Counted from the stretch's first letter, positions 8,895-18,254 are shown. The stretch is 64,000 bases of DNA from Citreicoccus inhibens (GCF_019039035.1 NZ_JAHNZT010000014.1:1-64000); one strand, 5' to 3'. Translations and numbers: made by a program. The notes: generated by a model not told the origin, from the letters alone.

Positions 8895-10061
8895 TCAGAA
8901 CATGTGCCCGAAGGTGATGTAGAAGCGCTGGCGCCCCGTCTCGGTGGAGCGCGCATAGTCCAGGCGCACCACCGCCGCGCGCCGCGACAGGCGCACGCCG
9001 CCGCCGATGCCCGGGTGCCACTCGTGCCACGGGCCGTTGGGCACGCCGGGGTGCCACACGCGGCCCAGGTCCAGGAACAGCACCACGCCCAGCTTCATGG
9101 GCTGCCCGAGGATGGACAGCTGCGTGGCCTGATAGCGCAGCTCCGAGTTGCTGAAGGCCTTCACGTTGCCGGCGAAGCGGTTGCGCTCGATGCCGCGCAC
9201 GCTGTTCATCCCACCGATGCCTTCGGACACGTTCACGCCGCCCGTCATCGTCCACTCGAAGAAGGGCACCTCGCCGAACAGCATGTCCAGGGTGAGCCGC
9301 TGCGCGAACAGGAGCCGGGGTGACAGCTTCAGATAGCGGCGCTCGCTGAGGGTGATGCCCGCGTACTGGTAGCGGCTGAAGGTGGCCAGCCCGGAGACGC
9401 GCAGCGACAGCTCCTCCACGCCGCCCGTTGTCGGGTCCGACTCGTCATCGCGCGTGTCCCAGAGCGCGCCGGCCAGGAGTTGTCCGTTGGGGCCGCCCTC
9501 GATGCCGATGGGCTTCTCCTGTGCCAGCACCGAGACGGCATACGGAGAGACCTGCGTGTAGCGCCACCCGTAGCCCACGTAGGACTGGAGCGGGTGGTTG
9601 GGGCCGAAGGGCCGCCCGCGCAGGCGCACCCAGAACCCCGGGGAGCCCTTGTCGTAGTTGTAGCGCTCGTCGTCCATGTTGCCCCGGAAGTCCGGGGCGG
9701 AGCGGTTGCCCGCGCCAAAGAAGGGACTGCGGTTCTCCCGTCGGTACTCCAGCCGTGCTTCCAGGCGCAGCGGGCCGATGAGCTGCGGGCCGTCGTAGCG
9801 CAGGTAGTGGTTCTGCGCGCCGTTGCTGGTGAAGAAGACCTGAGCGCCAATGGCGTGCGCGTAGGGCGTCTTGCCGGGCGCGTACAGGTACATGCCACCC
9901 ACGCCGCCGTAGCCCAGGCCCTGGTCCGAGTTGAAGCTCACCAAGGGCAGCGCGATGGCGTCCATCGCGGGCGTCTTCGGCGCGGGCGTCAGCCCAGGCG
10001 CGGGCCGTCCCGCGGTGGCCGCGCCCAACGTGACGAGCAGGAGTACTGCGGGAACGAGCAT
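8895..10061 (-). CDS. Omp85-superfamily outer-membrane beta-barrel without POTRA domains
   Basis: The 388-residue product begins with a signal peptide (hydrophobic LVPAVLLLVTLGAATA) followed by alternating polar/aromatic strands. It carries the Omp85 loop-6 signature VRGIERNRF and ends in an aromatic residue (ITFGHMF), as outer-membrane barrels do. There is no room for POTRA domains between signal peptide and barrel, so it resembles the short surface-antigen (D15-like) or patatin-associated barrels rather than BamA or TamA. It converges with the mevalonate operon (4 bp between stops). Its substrate is unknown. Confidence 0.82.
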   Translation of the reverse strand: MLVPAVLLLVTLGAATAGRPAPGLTPAPKTPAMDAIALPLVSFNSDQGLGYGGVGGMYLYAPGKTPYAHAIGAQVFFTSNGAQNHYLRYDGPQLIGPLRLEARLEYRRENRSPFFGAGNRSAPDFRGNMDDERYNYDKGSPGFWVRLRGRPFGPNHPLQSYVGYGWRYTQVSPYAVSVLAQEKPIGIEGGPNGQLLAGALWDTRDDESDPTTGGVEELSLRVSGLATFSRYQYAGITLSERRYLKLSPRLLFAQRLTLDMLFGEVPFFEWTMTGGVNVSEGIGGMNSVRGIERNRFAGNVKAFSNSELRYQATQLSILGQPMKLGVVLFLDLGRVWHPGVPNGPWHEWHPGIGGGVRLSRRAAVVRLDYARSTETGRQRFYITFGHMF

Positions 10062-10215
10062 CGAGACCCCGGTGGGCTCCCAGGAGGGAGCGGATCATTC
10101 CAGCCCAGGACGGGAAGTCTGCCCGCTCGCTCTGCAAGAGAGCTCCACGGCCCCAGAAGTTCCCGTCCCCCCGGATGCCCATTTTCGCTGCCTGGGGAGG
10201 GGAGGCGTCAACCTC

Positions 10216-11805
10216 GTGCACACCGCAAGCAACGTGATCAGCCCGCAAGCCCAGAAATGGGCCCAGTCCCTGGTGTCCAGAATCGGAGCGAAGATTCCGC
10301 CGGTGGCGGCGCCACGGTCCAGGAACGTGCTGTTGGTGCACCTGGACGGCGTCCCCAAGGCCCTGCTGGACGAGGCGATTGTCGCTGGGAGAATGCCGTT
10401 CGTCGGGCGACTGGTGCGCTCGGGGGCGTTTCACCTGGACGACGCTTTCTGGGGCGCCCCCACCTCCACGCCGTTCTTCCAGGCGGGGCTGCTCTACGGC
10501 CTCCAGCACCCCAACCTGCCGGGCTACAGCTGGTTCGACCGGGAGCTGGGTCGCAAGGTTCAGATGAACACGCCCTCGGACGCGCTCGCGGTGGACGTGC
10601 GCCTGCGCGGCCTGGGGCGCATGAGCCTCCTGGACGGGGGCGGCCACACCTACTTCTCGCTCTTCCAGGCGGGGGCGGCCAATCGCCTCTGCATGAGCAC
10701 GCTGGGCAGCTACAAGCTGATGGCGCGCTCGTTCTCTTCGGAGATGGAGGGGCTCCTGCCGGCGCGCACGCGCAGCGCCTGGGACTTCCTGCGCTCGTTC
10801 GGCATGGAGTCGTGGCTGGCCGCGCGCGAGGTGCTCGCCTGGTCCGCCGCGCTGCGGGACTGGCGACACGAAGCGTCCTTCCTCCTGAGTCGCATCCTCC
10901 TGCAGCGGCTCGGGTGGAGCTTCGCGTTCACCAAGTCCCTGGTGGATTTGGTTCGCGGCGTGCCGTTCATCTACCTCGTGTACGGCAACTACGACGAGGT
11001 GGCCCACCGCCGTGGGCCACGCTCGGCGCTGGCGCTGGAGGAGCTGTACCGGGTGGACCACACGCTGGCGCGGCTGTACGCGGTGGCTCGCGCGGCGCCC
11101 ACGCCCTACGACGTGGTGCTCGTCTCGGATCACGGCCACGTGGAGAGTCTTCCCCTGGAGCAGCGCCAGGGCCGGCGCCTGGAGGCGGTGCTGCTGGAGG
11201 GGCCGCCCGCCACGCTCTCGGCGGATGTGACACGGGGGCTCCTGGATGGACGCGCGCCCTTGCCCTCGGTGCTCCCGGCGCGCGAGCCCTTCACGCCCGT
11301 GGTCATCGAGGCCGGCAACTTCGCGCACGTCTACCTCTCGGGCGAGCCGGCGCCGATGGAGGCGCGCGAACTGCTCGCCCGACACGGCGATGTGCTCGCG
11401 AGGGCTACGCGCAACCGGGACATTGGAATGGTGGCGGTGCGGCGCGGCGCTCACGCGGTGGTCATCGTGGGCGAGGGCGTCTATGGCCCCGACGACTTGG
11501 AGCGCGCGCCGCTGGACAGCGAGTTCAGCCGCCGCGCCGTGGCGGACTTCCTGTTGGGGCTGCCGCGCATGGCCACGGCGGGGGACCTGGTGCTGTTCGG
11601 CCAGCCGGTGAGACGGGGCGCCACGGTGGGCTTCGCCTGGGAGTTCGGCTCGCACGGGGGGCTGACGCGCACCGAGGCCAACAGCCTGGTGTGCTGGCCC
11701 GCGGACGCGCGGCTGGACCTGGGCGGGTTGGGGCACTGCTCTCGCCTGCATGAGCGACTGGCCGAGGCCTATCTGGATCCGGCCCCGAGGCGCGTGGTGC
11801 TGTGA
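10216..11805 (+). CDS. Alkaline-phosphatase-superfamily phosphodiesterase/phosphatase
   Basis: The 529-residue product has the metal-site pattern of the type I phosphodiesterase/nucleotide pyrophosphatase family: VHLDG (Asp near residue 44), a Thr nucleophile in PTSTPFF (near 85), YDEVAH, SDHGH and a late SHGG. All expected ligands are present. The start is GTG 10216, ten bases after GGAGG; GTG 10234 is an alternative. No signal peptide is obvious. Its stop overlaps the start of a flippase-like membrane gene (GTGA), so the two are co-translated. Relatives act on nucleotides or on phospholipid and GPI-type head groups; a lipid-linked substrate is my inference from the partner gene. Confidence 0.78.
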   Translation: MHTASNVISPQAQKWAQSLVSRIGAKIPPVAAPRSRNVLLVHLDGVPKALLDEAIVAGRMPFVGRLVRSGAFHLDDAFWGAPTSTPFFQAGLLYGLQHPNLPGYSWFDRELGRKVQMNTPSDALAVDVRLRGLGRMSLLDGGGHTYFSLFQAGAANRLCMSTLGSYKLMARSFSSEMEGLLPARTRSAWDFLRSFGMESWLAAREVLAWSAALRDWRHEASFLLSRILLQRLGWSFAFTKSLVDLVRGVPFIYLVYGNYDEVAHRRGPRSALALEELYRVDHTLARLYAVARAAPTPYDVVLVSDHGHVESLPLEQRQGRRLEAVLLEGPPATLSADVTRGLLDGRAPLPSVLPAREPFTPVVIEAGNFAHVYLSGEPAPMEARELLARHGDVLARATRNRDIGMVAVRRGAHAVVIVGEGVYGPDDLERAPLDSEFSRRAVADFLLGLPRMATAGDLVLFGQPVRRGATVGFAWEFGSHGGLTRTEANSLVCWPADARLDLGGLGHCSRLHERLAEAYLDPAPRRVVL

Positions 11806-12890
11806 CCGTGGGGGCCTCGCGCCTGGAGAGAGGCCGTGCGCTGCTCAAGGCCCTGGCCGCGGTGCTGGGCGCGGCGTTCTCCGTCGCGCTCATCTCCACC
11901 GCCTTCTTCCGGTGGAACCTGCGCGGCGGTTCGCTGCTCACGCCGCGCTTCCCGCTGGGCGACTTCGTGCGGAGCCTGCCCCATCACCTCGTGTGGTGGG
12001 TGCCCTTCATGCTCTTGCAGGCGTCGCTCATTCCCCTGCGCGCGGTGCAGTGGCAGGCCACGCTGCGACGGCGCATCCCCTTTCGCGAGCGCTACCACCT
12101 GGTGGCCATTGGCGCCTTCGTCCACAACGCGCTGCCGGGAAAGCTGGGGGAGGTGACGCGCGCCTTCCTTCTGTCCCGCACGGAGCGCGTGCCCTTCGTG
12201 CGGTGTCTGGGCACGGTGGCGGTCTGCAAGCTGCTCGAGTTCGCCTGCCTCATGCTGCTGGTGGCGCTCTCGTTCCTGGGCCCCTTCGCGCCGACCCTGG
12301 CGCGCTTCCGCACCGAGCTGCGCGTGGCGCTGTCGCTGTGCATCGGGCTGGTGGCCCTGGTGGTGTTGCTCGCGCACTGGGCCGCGCCGCTGGGGAGCTG
12401 GCTGCACCGCCGTCACAGCCTGCCGCGCGTGGACAGCTTCCTGTCCCACGTGGGCGAGGGCCTGGGCACCGCGCGCTCGTTCCGAGGGCTGGCGAAGGTC
12501 TTCCTCTTCTCCATCCCCCCGGTGCTCGCCTCCGCGACCGCCTACAGCCTCGCGCTCCAGGGCATTGGCGTGCGAGGCGGGCTGTTCGCGGGGGCCGTGG
12601 TGCTGGGCGCGATCTCTCTGGGGCAGGCGGTGCCGGGAGTGCCCGCGGGCCTGGGCATCTACTACTTCGTCACGAGCTGGGCGGCGCGCGAGCTGGGCGC
12701 TTCACCCGAGTCCGCGGCGGCGTTCTCCGCGCTCACGCACCTGGGCACCGTGTTCAGCCAGGTGGCGGTGGGCACCGTCTCGGTCGTCGCGCGCAAGCTG
12801 CGGCTCAAGGACCTGCGCAAGGGGGGGAAGCTCGCGAGCGAGGCCGTGCACCACGTGGCCCACGAAGCGGTGGAGCCGGCGGTGCCTTGA
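11802..12890 (+). CDS. Flippase-like integral membrane protein (MprF N-terminal/UPF0104-like)
   Basis: A polytopic membrane protein of 362 residues with roughly eight hydrophobic segments. It carries the signatures of the lysylphosphatidylglycerol-synthase transmembrane family: LPGKLGEVTRAFLL near residue 110 and PGVPAGLGIYYFVT in the last third. Members of this family move or present lipids across the inner membrane (in MprF the domain flips aminoacylated phosphatidylglycerol). The start GTG 11802 overlaps the upstream stop; GTG 11808 is also in frame. It has no synthase domain, so it would flip a lipid made or trimmed elsewhere, perhaps by the phosphodiesterase encoded just before it. Confidence 0.78.
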   Translation: MTVGASRLERGRALLKALAAVLGAAFSVALISTAFFRWNLRGGSLLTPRFPLGDFVRSLPHHLVWWVPFMLLQASLIPLRAVQWQATLRRRIPFRERYHLVAIGAFVHNALPGKLGEVTRAFLLSRTERVPFVRCLGTVAVCKLLEFACLMLLVALSFLGPFAPTLARFRTELRVALSLCIGLVALVVLLAHWAAPLGSWLHRRHSLPRVDSFLSHVGEGLGTARSFRGLAKVFLFSIPPVLASATAYSLALQGIGVRGGLFAGAVVLGAISLGQAVPGVPAGLGIYYFVTSWAARELGASPESAAAFSALTHLGTVFSQVAVGTVSVVARKLRLKDLRKGGKLASEAVHHVAHEAVEPAVP

Positions 12891-12893
12891 GCC

Positions 12894-12933
12894 TGGAAAA
12901 GAAAAAGGCCCCCGGTCTTTCGACCGGGGGCCT
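12894..12933 (-). terminator. Intrinsic terminator of the tRNA-Leu gene
   Basis: A perfect 12-bp stem (12906-12917 with 12922-12933) is closed by a GAAA tetraloop read on the minus strand and followed by TTTTTCTTTT. It lies 5 bp past the tRNA 3' end. The opposite strand has no T-tract after the stem, so it should act mainly leftward. Confidence 0.92.
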
Positions 12934-12938
12934 CTTGA

Positions 12939-13022
12939 TGCCCAGGAGAGGACTCGAACCTCCATGCCCTTGCAGGCGCTAGACCCTGAATCTAGTGTGT
13001 CTACCAATTCCACCACCTGGGC
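12939..13022 (-). tRNA. tRNA-Leu, anticodon CAG
   Basis: This 84-nt cloverleaf folds with a 7-bp acceptor stem (GCCCAGG/CCTGGGC, discriminator A), a D-arm containing GGAATTGGTAGAC, a 5-bp anticodon stem (CTAGA/TCTAG) around the loop TTCAGGG, a long class II variable arm, and a T-arm with GGTTCGAGTCC. The anticodon CAG lies at 12986-12988. CCA is not encoded. It has its own sigma70-like promoter and terminator and is a stand-alone transcription unit. Confidence 0.97.
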
Positions 13023-13047
13023 GGGTGGGGCGCTGCGATGGGCAGGA

Positions 13048-13076
13048 CATATAGGGAACCTGCCCCGCTCCGTCAA
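13048..13076 (-). promoter_or_regulatory. Sigma70-type promoter of tRNA-Leu
   Basis: Read on the minus strand, TTGACG (13071-13076) and TATATG (13048-13053) are separated by exactly 17 bp. Transcription should start near 13041, about 19 bases before the mature tRNA. This is one of the two best housekeeping promoters in the window. Confidence 0.85.
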
Positions 13077-13092
13077 GCACTACGTTGCGCCG

Positions 13093-13470
13093 TCACTTCT
13101 TCAGCGGCCAACGCCCCTCGGCCTCGAGCCGATGACGAATGGCGGGGTTCTCATCCATGAACGCGGACAGGGACTCCTCGGTGATCTCCACCAGGAGGTC
13201 CTCGTTGCCGATCTCCGACTGGCAGCTCAACCGGGAGTACGGGCGGACGTCGAACCCCATGTCCAGCCGGTCGGCTTCCTGATCCGTCTGCTCGCTCAGC
13301 GAGTCGAGCCCCTTGCGGATCCACACGTGGCAGGTGGAGCACGCGCAGACCCCGCCGCAGCTGTGGCCCACCTGGGCCTCGCCCTTCTCGGCGGCGTCCA
13401 GGAGCGTGGTGCCGGGGGGAACGTCCACGCTCAGCTCGGCCAGCGGACTCTTGAAGGTCACCTTGGGCAC
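13093..13470 (-). CDS. fdx: ISC-type [2Fe-2S] ferredoxin
   Basis: A 125-residue plant-type ferredoxin with the cluster ligands in CGGVCACSTC (CX5CX2C) near residues 38-47 and a fourth Cys in LSCQSEIG. It should donate electrons in Fe-S cluster assembly, as Fdx does beside HscBA in ISC operons. The start is GTG 13470, two bases after the hscA stop; GGAGGAG inside the hscA end serves as ribosome-binding site. It is the last gene of the isc cluster. The extra C-terminal segment (DENPAIRHRLEAEGRW) follows the usual fold. Confidence 0.93.
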   Translation of the reverse strand: MPKVTFKSPLAELSVDVPPGTTLLDAAEKGEAQVGHSCGGVCACSTCHVWIRKGLDSLSEQTDQEADRLDMGFDVRPYSRLSCQSEIGNEDLLVEITEESLSAFMDENPAIRHRLEAEGRWPLKK

Positions 13471-13472
13471 GG

Positions 13473-15317
13473 TCAGTACTCCTCCACCGAGTGGCCAGCC
13501 ACCACCTGGGTGATGGCGCGGTTCATCACCCGCTCGATGAACGGCCGAGAGGCCTCGTCGAGCGCGTGGATGGCGTCCTTGATGGCCAGGTACTCCGAGC
13601 CCCCGGCCGACTGGCGCAGCTTCTCGAGCGCCGCGTCGATGGTGGCGCGCTCGCCCGCGTCCAACAGGGTGGGGTTCTCGCGAAGCTGACGCTCGGCCTC
13701 GGCCAGGACGCGCTCGGCGTCCACGCGCTGCTCGCGCAGCTGCCGCGCTTGGATGTCGTCCTCGGCCGAGTCGATGGAGTCGAGCAGCATCTGCTCGATC
13801 TCCTCCTCGGACAGGCCGTGGCTGGGCTGCACGGTGATGGATTGCGCCACGCCGCTGCTCTGCTCTTTGGCCGTGACGGACAGGATGCCGTTGACGTCCA
13901 CCGAGAAGCGCACCTCCACCCGGGCCAGACCCGCGGCCTGCGGCGGAATGCCGGACAGCGTGAAGCGCGCGAGGCTGCGGTTGTCCTCCACCAGCTCGCG
14001 CTCGCCCTGGAGCACGTGCACGTCCAGGCCGGTCTGCCCGTCCTTGAACGTGGTGAACACCTGCGCGGCCGCGGTGGGGATGGTGGTGTTGCGCGGGATG
14101 AGCTTCTCCACCAGCCCGCCCATCGTCTCCAGCCCCAGCGACAGGGGGATGACGTCGAGCAGCAAGAGCTCGTCTTGGCGGTTCTCGTTGGTGAGCAGGT
14201 CCGCCTGCACCGCGGCGCCCAGCGCGACCACCTGATCCGGGTCGATGTCGCCCAGCGGCTCGCGGCCGAACAGCTCCGCCACGAAGCGCCGCACGGCCGG
14301 CACGCGCGTGGAGCCGCCCACCAGGATGACGCCGTCCAGCTCTCCGGCTGCCACGCCCGCGTCCTTCATCGCTCGCCGGCACACCACGCCCGTCTTCTGC
14401 ACGAGCGGGAGGATCCACTGCTCGAAGTCCGCGCGCTTCACCGCGTGCTCGCGGCCGCCCACGGTGAGAATCACCTCGGCCGCGTCGGTGAGGGACTCCT
14501 TCGCCTTGCGCGCGGCGGCGAGCGCCTCGGCCACCAGGCTCGCGTCCGGCGCGGTGGCGCCCAGGGCCTCCAGCACGCGCGTCGCGATGGCGCGGTCGAA
14601 GTCATCACCGCCCAGCGCGGAGTCGCCGCCGGTGGACTTCACCTCGAAGATGCCGTCCACCAGCTTGAGGATGGAGACGTCGAAGGTGCCGCCGCCCAAG
14701 TCATAGACGGCGAAGGTGCCCTGGCTGCCCCGGTCCAACCCGTAGGCGAGCGCGGCGGCGGTGGGCTCATTGATGAGCCGCAGCACCTCCAGGCCCGCGA
14801 GCCGGCCCGCATCCTTGGTGGCCTGTCGCTGGGCGTCGTCGAAGTAGGCGGGCACGGTGATGACGGCCTGCTCCACCTTGCCGGAGAAGTGGGCCTCGGC
14901 GCGGCGCTTGAGGGCGCGCAGGATTTCACCGGACACCTCGATGGGCGTCACGGGCTGGCCGCCGGCGACCTCGAAGCGCACCACCTTGCCGCCGGGGACG
15001 AAGCGGGCGTGGCCCAGCTTGCGCGTCTCGGCGTCATCCGGGCTGCGGCCCATGAAGCGCTTCACGGAGACGATGGTGTCCGTGGGGGCCTGCGCCGCGA
15101 GCTCCCGCGCGCGGGCGCCCACCAGCACGCCGCCATCCTTCGCGTAGCTCACCACCGAGGGGAGCAGCAGCGACGCGTTCTCGTCCACCGGCACGCACTG
15201 CGGCTTGCCATGAACGACGGACGCCACCAGTGAATTGGTGGTGCCCAGGTCGATGCCCACCGCGTACCCCTTGGGCTTGAGCGGGTCGTGGATCTGCAGG
15301 TAGCCGTTCTTGCTCAC
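13473..15317 (-). CDS. hscA: Fe-S cluster assembly chaperone HscA (Hsp70 family)
   Basis: The 614-residue ATPase has the Hsp70 phosphate loop GIDLGTTNS near residue 21, a second ATP-site element [15 protein letters not shown], and [15 protein letters not shown] before the substrate-binding domain. HscA with HscB releases the nascent cluster from IscU. The length matches HscA (about 616) rather than DnaK (about 638), and the neighbours are hscB and fdx, which decide the assignment. GTG 15317 overlaps the hscB stop by 4 bp (GTGA), with GAGGAGG upstream. Confidence 0.95.
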   Translation of the reverse strand: MSKNGYLQIHDPLKPKGYAVGIDLGTTNSLVASVVHGKPQCVPVDENASLLLPSVVSYAKDGGVLVGARARELAAQAPTDTIVSVKRFMGRSPDDAETRKLGHARFVPGGKVVRFEVAGGQPVTPIEVSGEILRALKRRAEAHFSGKVEQAVITVPAYFDDAQRQATKDAGRLAGLEVLRLINEPTAAALAYGLDRGSQGTFAVYDLGGGTFDVSILKLVDGIFEVKSTGGDSALGGDDFDRAIATRVLEALGATAPDASLVAEALAAARKAKESLTDAAEVILTVGGREHAVKRADFEQWILPLVQKTGVVCRRAMKDAGVAAGELDGVILVGGSTRVPAVRRFVAELFGREPLGDIDPDQVVALGAAVQADLLTNENRQDELLLLDVIPLSLGLETMGGLVEKLIPRNTTIPTAAAQVFTTFKDGQTGLDVHVLQGERELVEDNRSLARFTLSGIPPQAAGLARVEVRFSVDVNGILSVTAKEQSSGVAQSITVQPSHGLSEEEIEQMLLDSIDSAEDDIQARQLREQRVDAERVLAEAERQLRENPTLLDAGERATIDAALEKLRQSAGGSEYLAIKDAIHALDEASRPFIERVMNRAITQVVAGHSVEEY

Positions 15318-15859
15318 GCGAGCACCTCCTCCTCGAACGCGTCCACCTGCTCGAGGAAGCGCGTGAAGTAGCGCAAGCGCCCCAGCGCATGCGATGCCTT
15401 TCTCACCTGGGCCCCATCCCCGCTCCCTTCCAGGGCACGCAGGGCCTCGGCCGCCTCCGCGAGCGCCGCCCTCCGGCGCGCCTCCACGTCGGTGGCCATG
15501 CCGCGAGCCTGCGCCACGTTCCGGGCCGCCATGGCGTCGTCCAGGGCCTCGCGCAGGGTCATGACCTCTTCCAGGAACTCCATGGGCATGTCCTTCTGGG
15601 CGCCGGCGTCCTCCCGGTCCAGGTCCACCCCATGCAGCTTCAGCAGGTAGAAGGCGCGGCGCACCGGGTCCTTCAGCGTCTTGAAGGCCTCGTTGAGGGC
15701 CGTGGTGCGCTCGGCCGCCTCCAGCCGCTCGCGGGCGCTGGCGCCCGCCTGGCGATCCGGGTGGAGCTGGAGCGACAGCTCCCGGTACTGCTTCTCCAGC
15801 GCCGGCACGTCCACGTCATAGGCGCGGGGCAGCCCGAACACGTCGAAGTGGGTCCTCAC
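15314..15859 (-). CDS. hscB: Fe-S cluster co-chaperone HscB (J-domain)
   Basis: The 181-residue product begins THFDVFGLP and has the J-domain signature LHPDRQ (HPD), which stimulates HscA ATPase. The C-terminal helical bundle that binds IscU follows ([15 protein letters not shown]). I place the start at GTG 15859; the frame is open back to a TTG at 15889, but those extra residues would lie inside the preceding terminator T-tract. It overlaps hscA by 4 bp. Confidence 0.9.
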   Translation of the reverse strand: MRTHFDVFGLPRAYDVDVPALEKQYRELSLQLHPDRQAGASARERLEAAERTTALNEAFKTLKDPVRRAFYLLKLHGVDLDREDAGAQKDMPMEFLEEVMTLREALDDAMAARNVAQARGMATDVEARRRAALAEAAEALRALEGSGDGAQVRKASHALGRLRYFTRFLEQVDAFEEEVLA

Positions 15860-15883
15860 GGTGGAAGTCGTCCTCGTCGGGGG

Positions 15884-15917
15884 AAACAAAAATGGGCCCG
15901 GCGTCGGGGCCGGGCCC
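15884..15917 (-). terminator. Terminator between iscA and hscB
   Basis: On the minus strand, downstream of iscA, GGGCCCGGC (15909-15917) pairs with GCCGGGCCC (15894-15902) as a perfect 9-bp stem with a 6-nt loop. ATTTTTGTTT follows immediately. It separates iscSUA from hscBA-fdx although all six genes point the same way, so it may make expression of the downstream half lower or independent. Confidence 0.8.
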
Positions 15918-15965
15918 AGCCGCCCGCTCTCCCGGAGGAGAGGGGCGTGGCGATGAAGGGGGGCG

Positions 15966-16355
15966 TCAGACGGAGAAGCTCTCTCCGCAGCCGCACGCGG
16001 CCTTCACGTTGGGGTTGTTCAGCTTGAAGCCGGACGCCATCAGCGTCTGCTCGAACACCAGCTCGGTGCCGATGAGGTACAGGTAGCTCTTGGGATCCAC
16101 GAAGACGCGCACGCCGTCCCGCTCGAACACCTTGTCGCGCTCCTTGGCCTTCTCCGCCCACTCCATGGCGTAGGCCAGACCCGAGCACCCGCCGCCGCGC
16201 ACCGCCAGCCGCAGTCCCGCTTCAGGCGTCTGGCGTTGCTCCAGCAGCTCCTTCAAGCGCTGCACGGCGCTGTCCGCCAGGGTGATGCCGCGCGGCGCCT
16301 TCGCCGGCGGGGCCGGAGTGGGCGTCTGCTGGGGGCTGATTGCCTGCTCGCTCAT
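15966..16355 (-). CDS. iscA: A-type Fe-S cluster carrier IscA
   Basis: The 129-residue product has the three conserved cysteines of A-type carriers: GGGCSGL and the C-terminal CGCGESF. It has the family start region ITLADSAVQRLKELL after a 22-residue Pro/Ala-rich N-terminal extension that is not part of the core. A-type carriers accept clusters from the IscU scaffold and pass them to target enzymes. It lies 27 bp after iscU and just before a strong hairpin terminator. Confidence 0.93.
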   Translation of the reverse strand: MSEQAISPQQTPTPAPPAKAPRGITLADSAVQRLKELLEQRQTPEAGLRLAVRGGGCSGLAYAMEWAEKAKERDKVFERDGVRVFVDPKSYLYLIGTELVFEQTLMASGFKLNNPNVKAACGCGESFSV

Positions 16356-16382
16356 GGTGTCCTCGCTTCCGGCGCTCGCGCT

Positions 16383-16778
16383 TCAGGGCTGCTGGCGCGT
16401 GGCGCGCTTCTTCTTGAAGTCCTCGATGGCCGCCTTGATGGCGTCCTCGGCCAGCACGGAGCAGTGGATCTTCACCGGCGGCAGGGCCAGCTCGCGGGCC
16501 ACGTCCTTGTTGGAGATGGTCATCGCCTGGTCCACCGTCTTTCCCTTCACCCACTCGGTCACGAGCGAGCTGGACGCGATGGCCGACCCGCAGCCGAACG
16601 TCTTGAACCGGGCGTCCTCGATGACGCCCTCGTCGGTGATCTTCAGCTGCAACCGCATCACGTCGCCGCAGGCCGGCGCGCCCACCAGCCCCGTGCCCAC
16701 GTTCGGATCGTTCTTGTCGAGCGTGCCGACGTTGCGCGGGTTCTCGTAGTGCTCGATGACCTTGTCGCTGTAAGCCAT
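16383..16778 (-). CDS. iscU: Fe-S cluster scaffold IscU
   Basis: A 131-residue scaffold protein with all three cluster-ligand cysteines in family context: GAPACGDVMRLQ, FKTFGCGSAIASSS and KIHCSVLAEDAI. The HscA-recognition motif is LPPVK, as in other IscU proteins. It receives sulfur from IscS and builds the nascent [2Fe-2S] cluster. It starts at ATG 16778, 111 bp downstream of the iscS stop. Confidence 0.97.
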   Translation of the reverse strand: MAYSDKVIEHYENPRNVGTLDKNDPNVGTGLVGAPACGDVMRLQLKITDEGVIEDARFKTFGCGSAIASSSLVTEWVKGKTVDQAMTISNKDVARELALPPVKIHCSVLAEDAIKAAIEDFKKKRATRQQP

Positions 16779-16889
16779 TGCTGCTCCTTCAACTGCCGCT
16801 GGGACGGATGCGGACCGGGAGAAAACGACTCGCGGCCTGGGGGGCGGGGGCTCCCATATCCGCCCGGACCGCCGTTGAGAAGGGGGGCG

Positions 16890-18254
16890 CTAGTGCGCCG
16901 TCCACTCGATGCTCTTGAGGTCGATGCCTTCCTTCGCCATCTCGTAGAGGGGGCTCATCTCGCGCAGCTTGCGCACCTTGTCCACCATGAGTCGGATGAC
17001 GTAGTCGACCTCCTCCTCGGTGTTGAAGCGGCCGAGCCCGAAGCGGATGGAGCTGTGGGCCATGTCCTCTTCCACGCCCACCGCGCGCAGCACGTAGGAC
17101 GGCTCCAGTGACGCGGACGTGCACGCCGAGCCGGACGACACCGCCACGTCCTTGATGGCCATCATCAGCGCCTCGCCCTCCACGTAGGAGAACGAGATGT
17201 TGAGGTTGCCCGGCAGCCGGTGCTCCAGCGAGCCGTTCACCACCGTCATGTCCAACTGCTCCATGATGCCGGTGCGCAGGCGCTCGCGCAGCCGCGTGAG
17301 GCGCTGGGCCTCGGCCTCAAGCTCCGTGCGAGCCAGCTCCGCCGCCGCGCCGAAGCCCACGATGGCCGCCACGTTGAGCGTGCCGCTGCGCATGCCGCGC
17401 TCATGTCCGCCGCCGTCCACCAGCGGCGCCAGGCGCACGCGCGGCTTGCGGCGCACGTACAGCGCGCCCACGCCCTTGGGGCCGTACATCTTGTGCGAGG
17501 TGATGGAGGCCAGGTCCACGCGCATGGCCTCCACGTCGAAGGGCACCTTGCCAATGCCCTGCACCGCGTCGCAGTGGAAGAGCACGCCCTTCTCGCGGCA
17601 CAGCTTGCCGATCTCCGCGACGGGCTGCAGGACGCCAATCTCGTTGTTGGCGAACATGATGGAGACCAGCACCGTGCGGGGGGTCATCGCCGCGGCCAGC
17701 TTCTCCAGGCTCACTCGGCCATCCGCCTCGACGTCCAGGTACGTCACGCGCGCGCCGCCCGTGGGCAGCTCCGCCCACTTGCGGTAGGTCGGGTCGTTCT
17801 CGATGTCGTGGCGCGACGCCAGCTCAGCCAGCTCCTCGGGCTGCACGTCGCGGTCCGCCAGCTGCGACAGTCGCAGGAGCTTCAGCTCGTCCAGCCGCTC
17901 CTGGCGCACGCGCTCCAAGCGCTTGCAGGTGTCCAGGACGGCCTTGTGCTCGGTCTTCAGGGTGATGATGTGGTCGCCCTTGGACTTGTAGAACTCGAGG
18001 ACGCCCTTGATGGCCAGGTTGTCCGACTCGGTGGCGCCCGAGGTGAAGACAATCTCCTTGTCCGAGGCGCCGATGAGCTCCGCCACCTGCTTGCGGGCCT
18101 TCTCCACCGCCGCCTCCGCCTTCCATCCAAAGGCGTGGTTGCGGCTGGCCGCGTTGCCGAAGTCCTCGCGCAGGTACGGCATCATGGTTTCCAGCACCCG
18201 CGGATCCAGCGGCGTGGTGGCGTGGTTGTCCATGTAGATGGGCAGCTTCAGCAT
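16890..18254 (-). CDS. iscS: Cysteine desulfurase IscS with a ~50-residue insertion
   Basis: A PLP-dependent enzyme that removes sulfur from L-cysteine for Fe-S and thio-cofactor synthesis. The start [17 protein letters not shown] is at ATG 18254 behind GAGGA. The PLP lysine lies in [11 protein letters not shown], the active-site Cys loop is [19 protein letters not shown], and the C-terminus ends SIEWTAH like Escherichia coli IscS. The product is 454 residues against 404 in E. coli. The difference is an insert at residues 115-167 (about 17754-17912), between TCKRLE and the strand ARVTYL. The insert is charged and probably helical. No iscR gene precedes it. Confidence 0.95.
   Translation of the reverse strand: MLKLPIYMDNHATTPLDPRVLETMMPYLREDFGNAASRNHAFGWKAEAAVEKARKQVAELIGASDKEIVFTSGATESDNLAIKGVLEFYKSKGDHIITLKTEHKAVLDTCKRLERVRQERLDELKLLRLSQLADRDVQPEELAELASRHDIENDPTYRKWAELPTGGARVTYLDVEADGRVSLEKLAAAMTPRTVLVSIMFANNEIGVLQPVAEIGKLCREKGVLFHCDAVQGIGKVPFDVEAMRVDLASITSHKMYGPKGVGALYVRRKPRVRLAPLVDGGGHERGMRSGTLNVAAIVGFGAAAELARTELEAEAQRLTRLRERLRTGIMEQLDMTVVNGSLEHRLPGNLNISFSYVEGEALMMAIKDVAVSSGSACTSASLEPSYVLRAVGVEEDMAHSSIRFGLGRFNTEEEVDYVIRLMVDKVRKLREMSPLYEMAKEGIDLKSIEWTAH

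Noticed and set aside
13471-14418. Upstream extension of the ferredoxin reading frame over hscA
   Set aside because: The frame is open but antisense in composition to nothing known and lies within hscA on the same strand; the ferredoxin fold begins only at the GTG at 13470.
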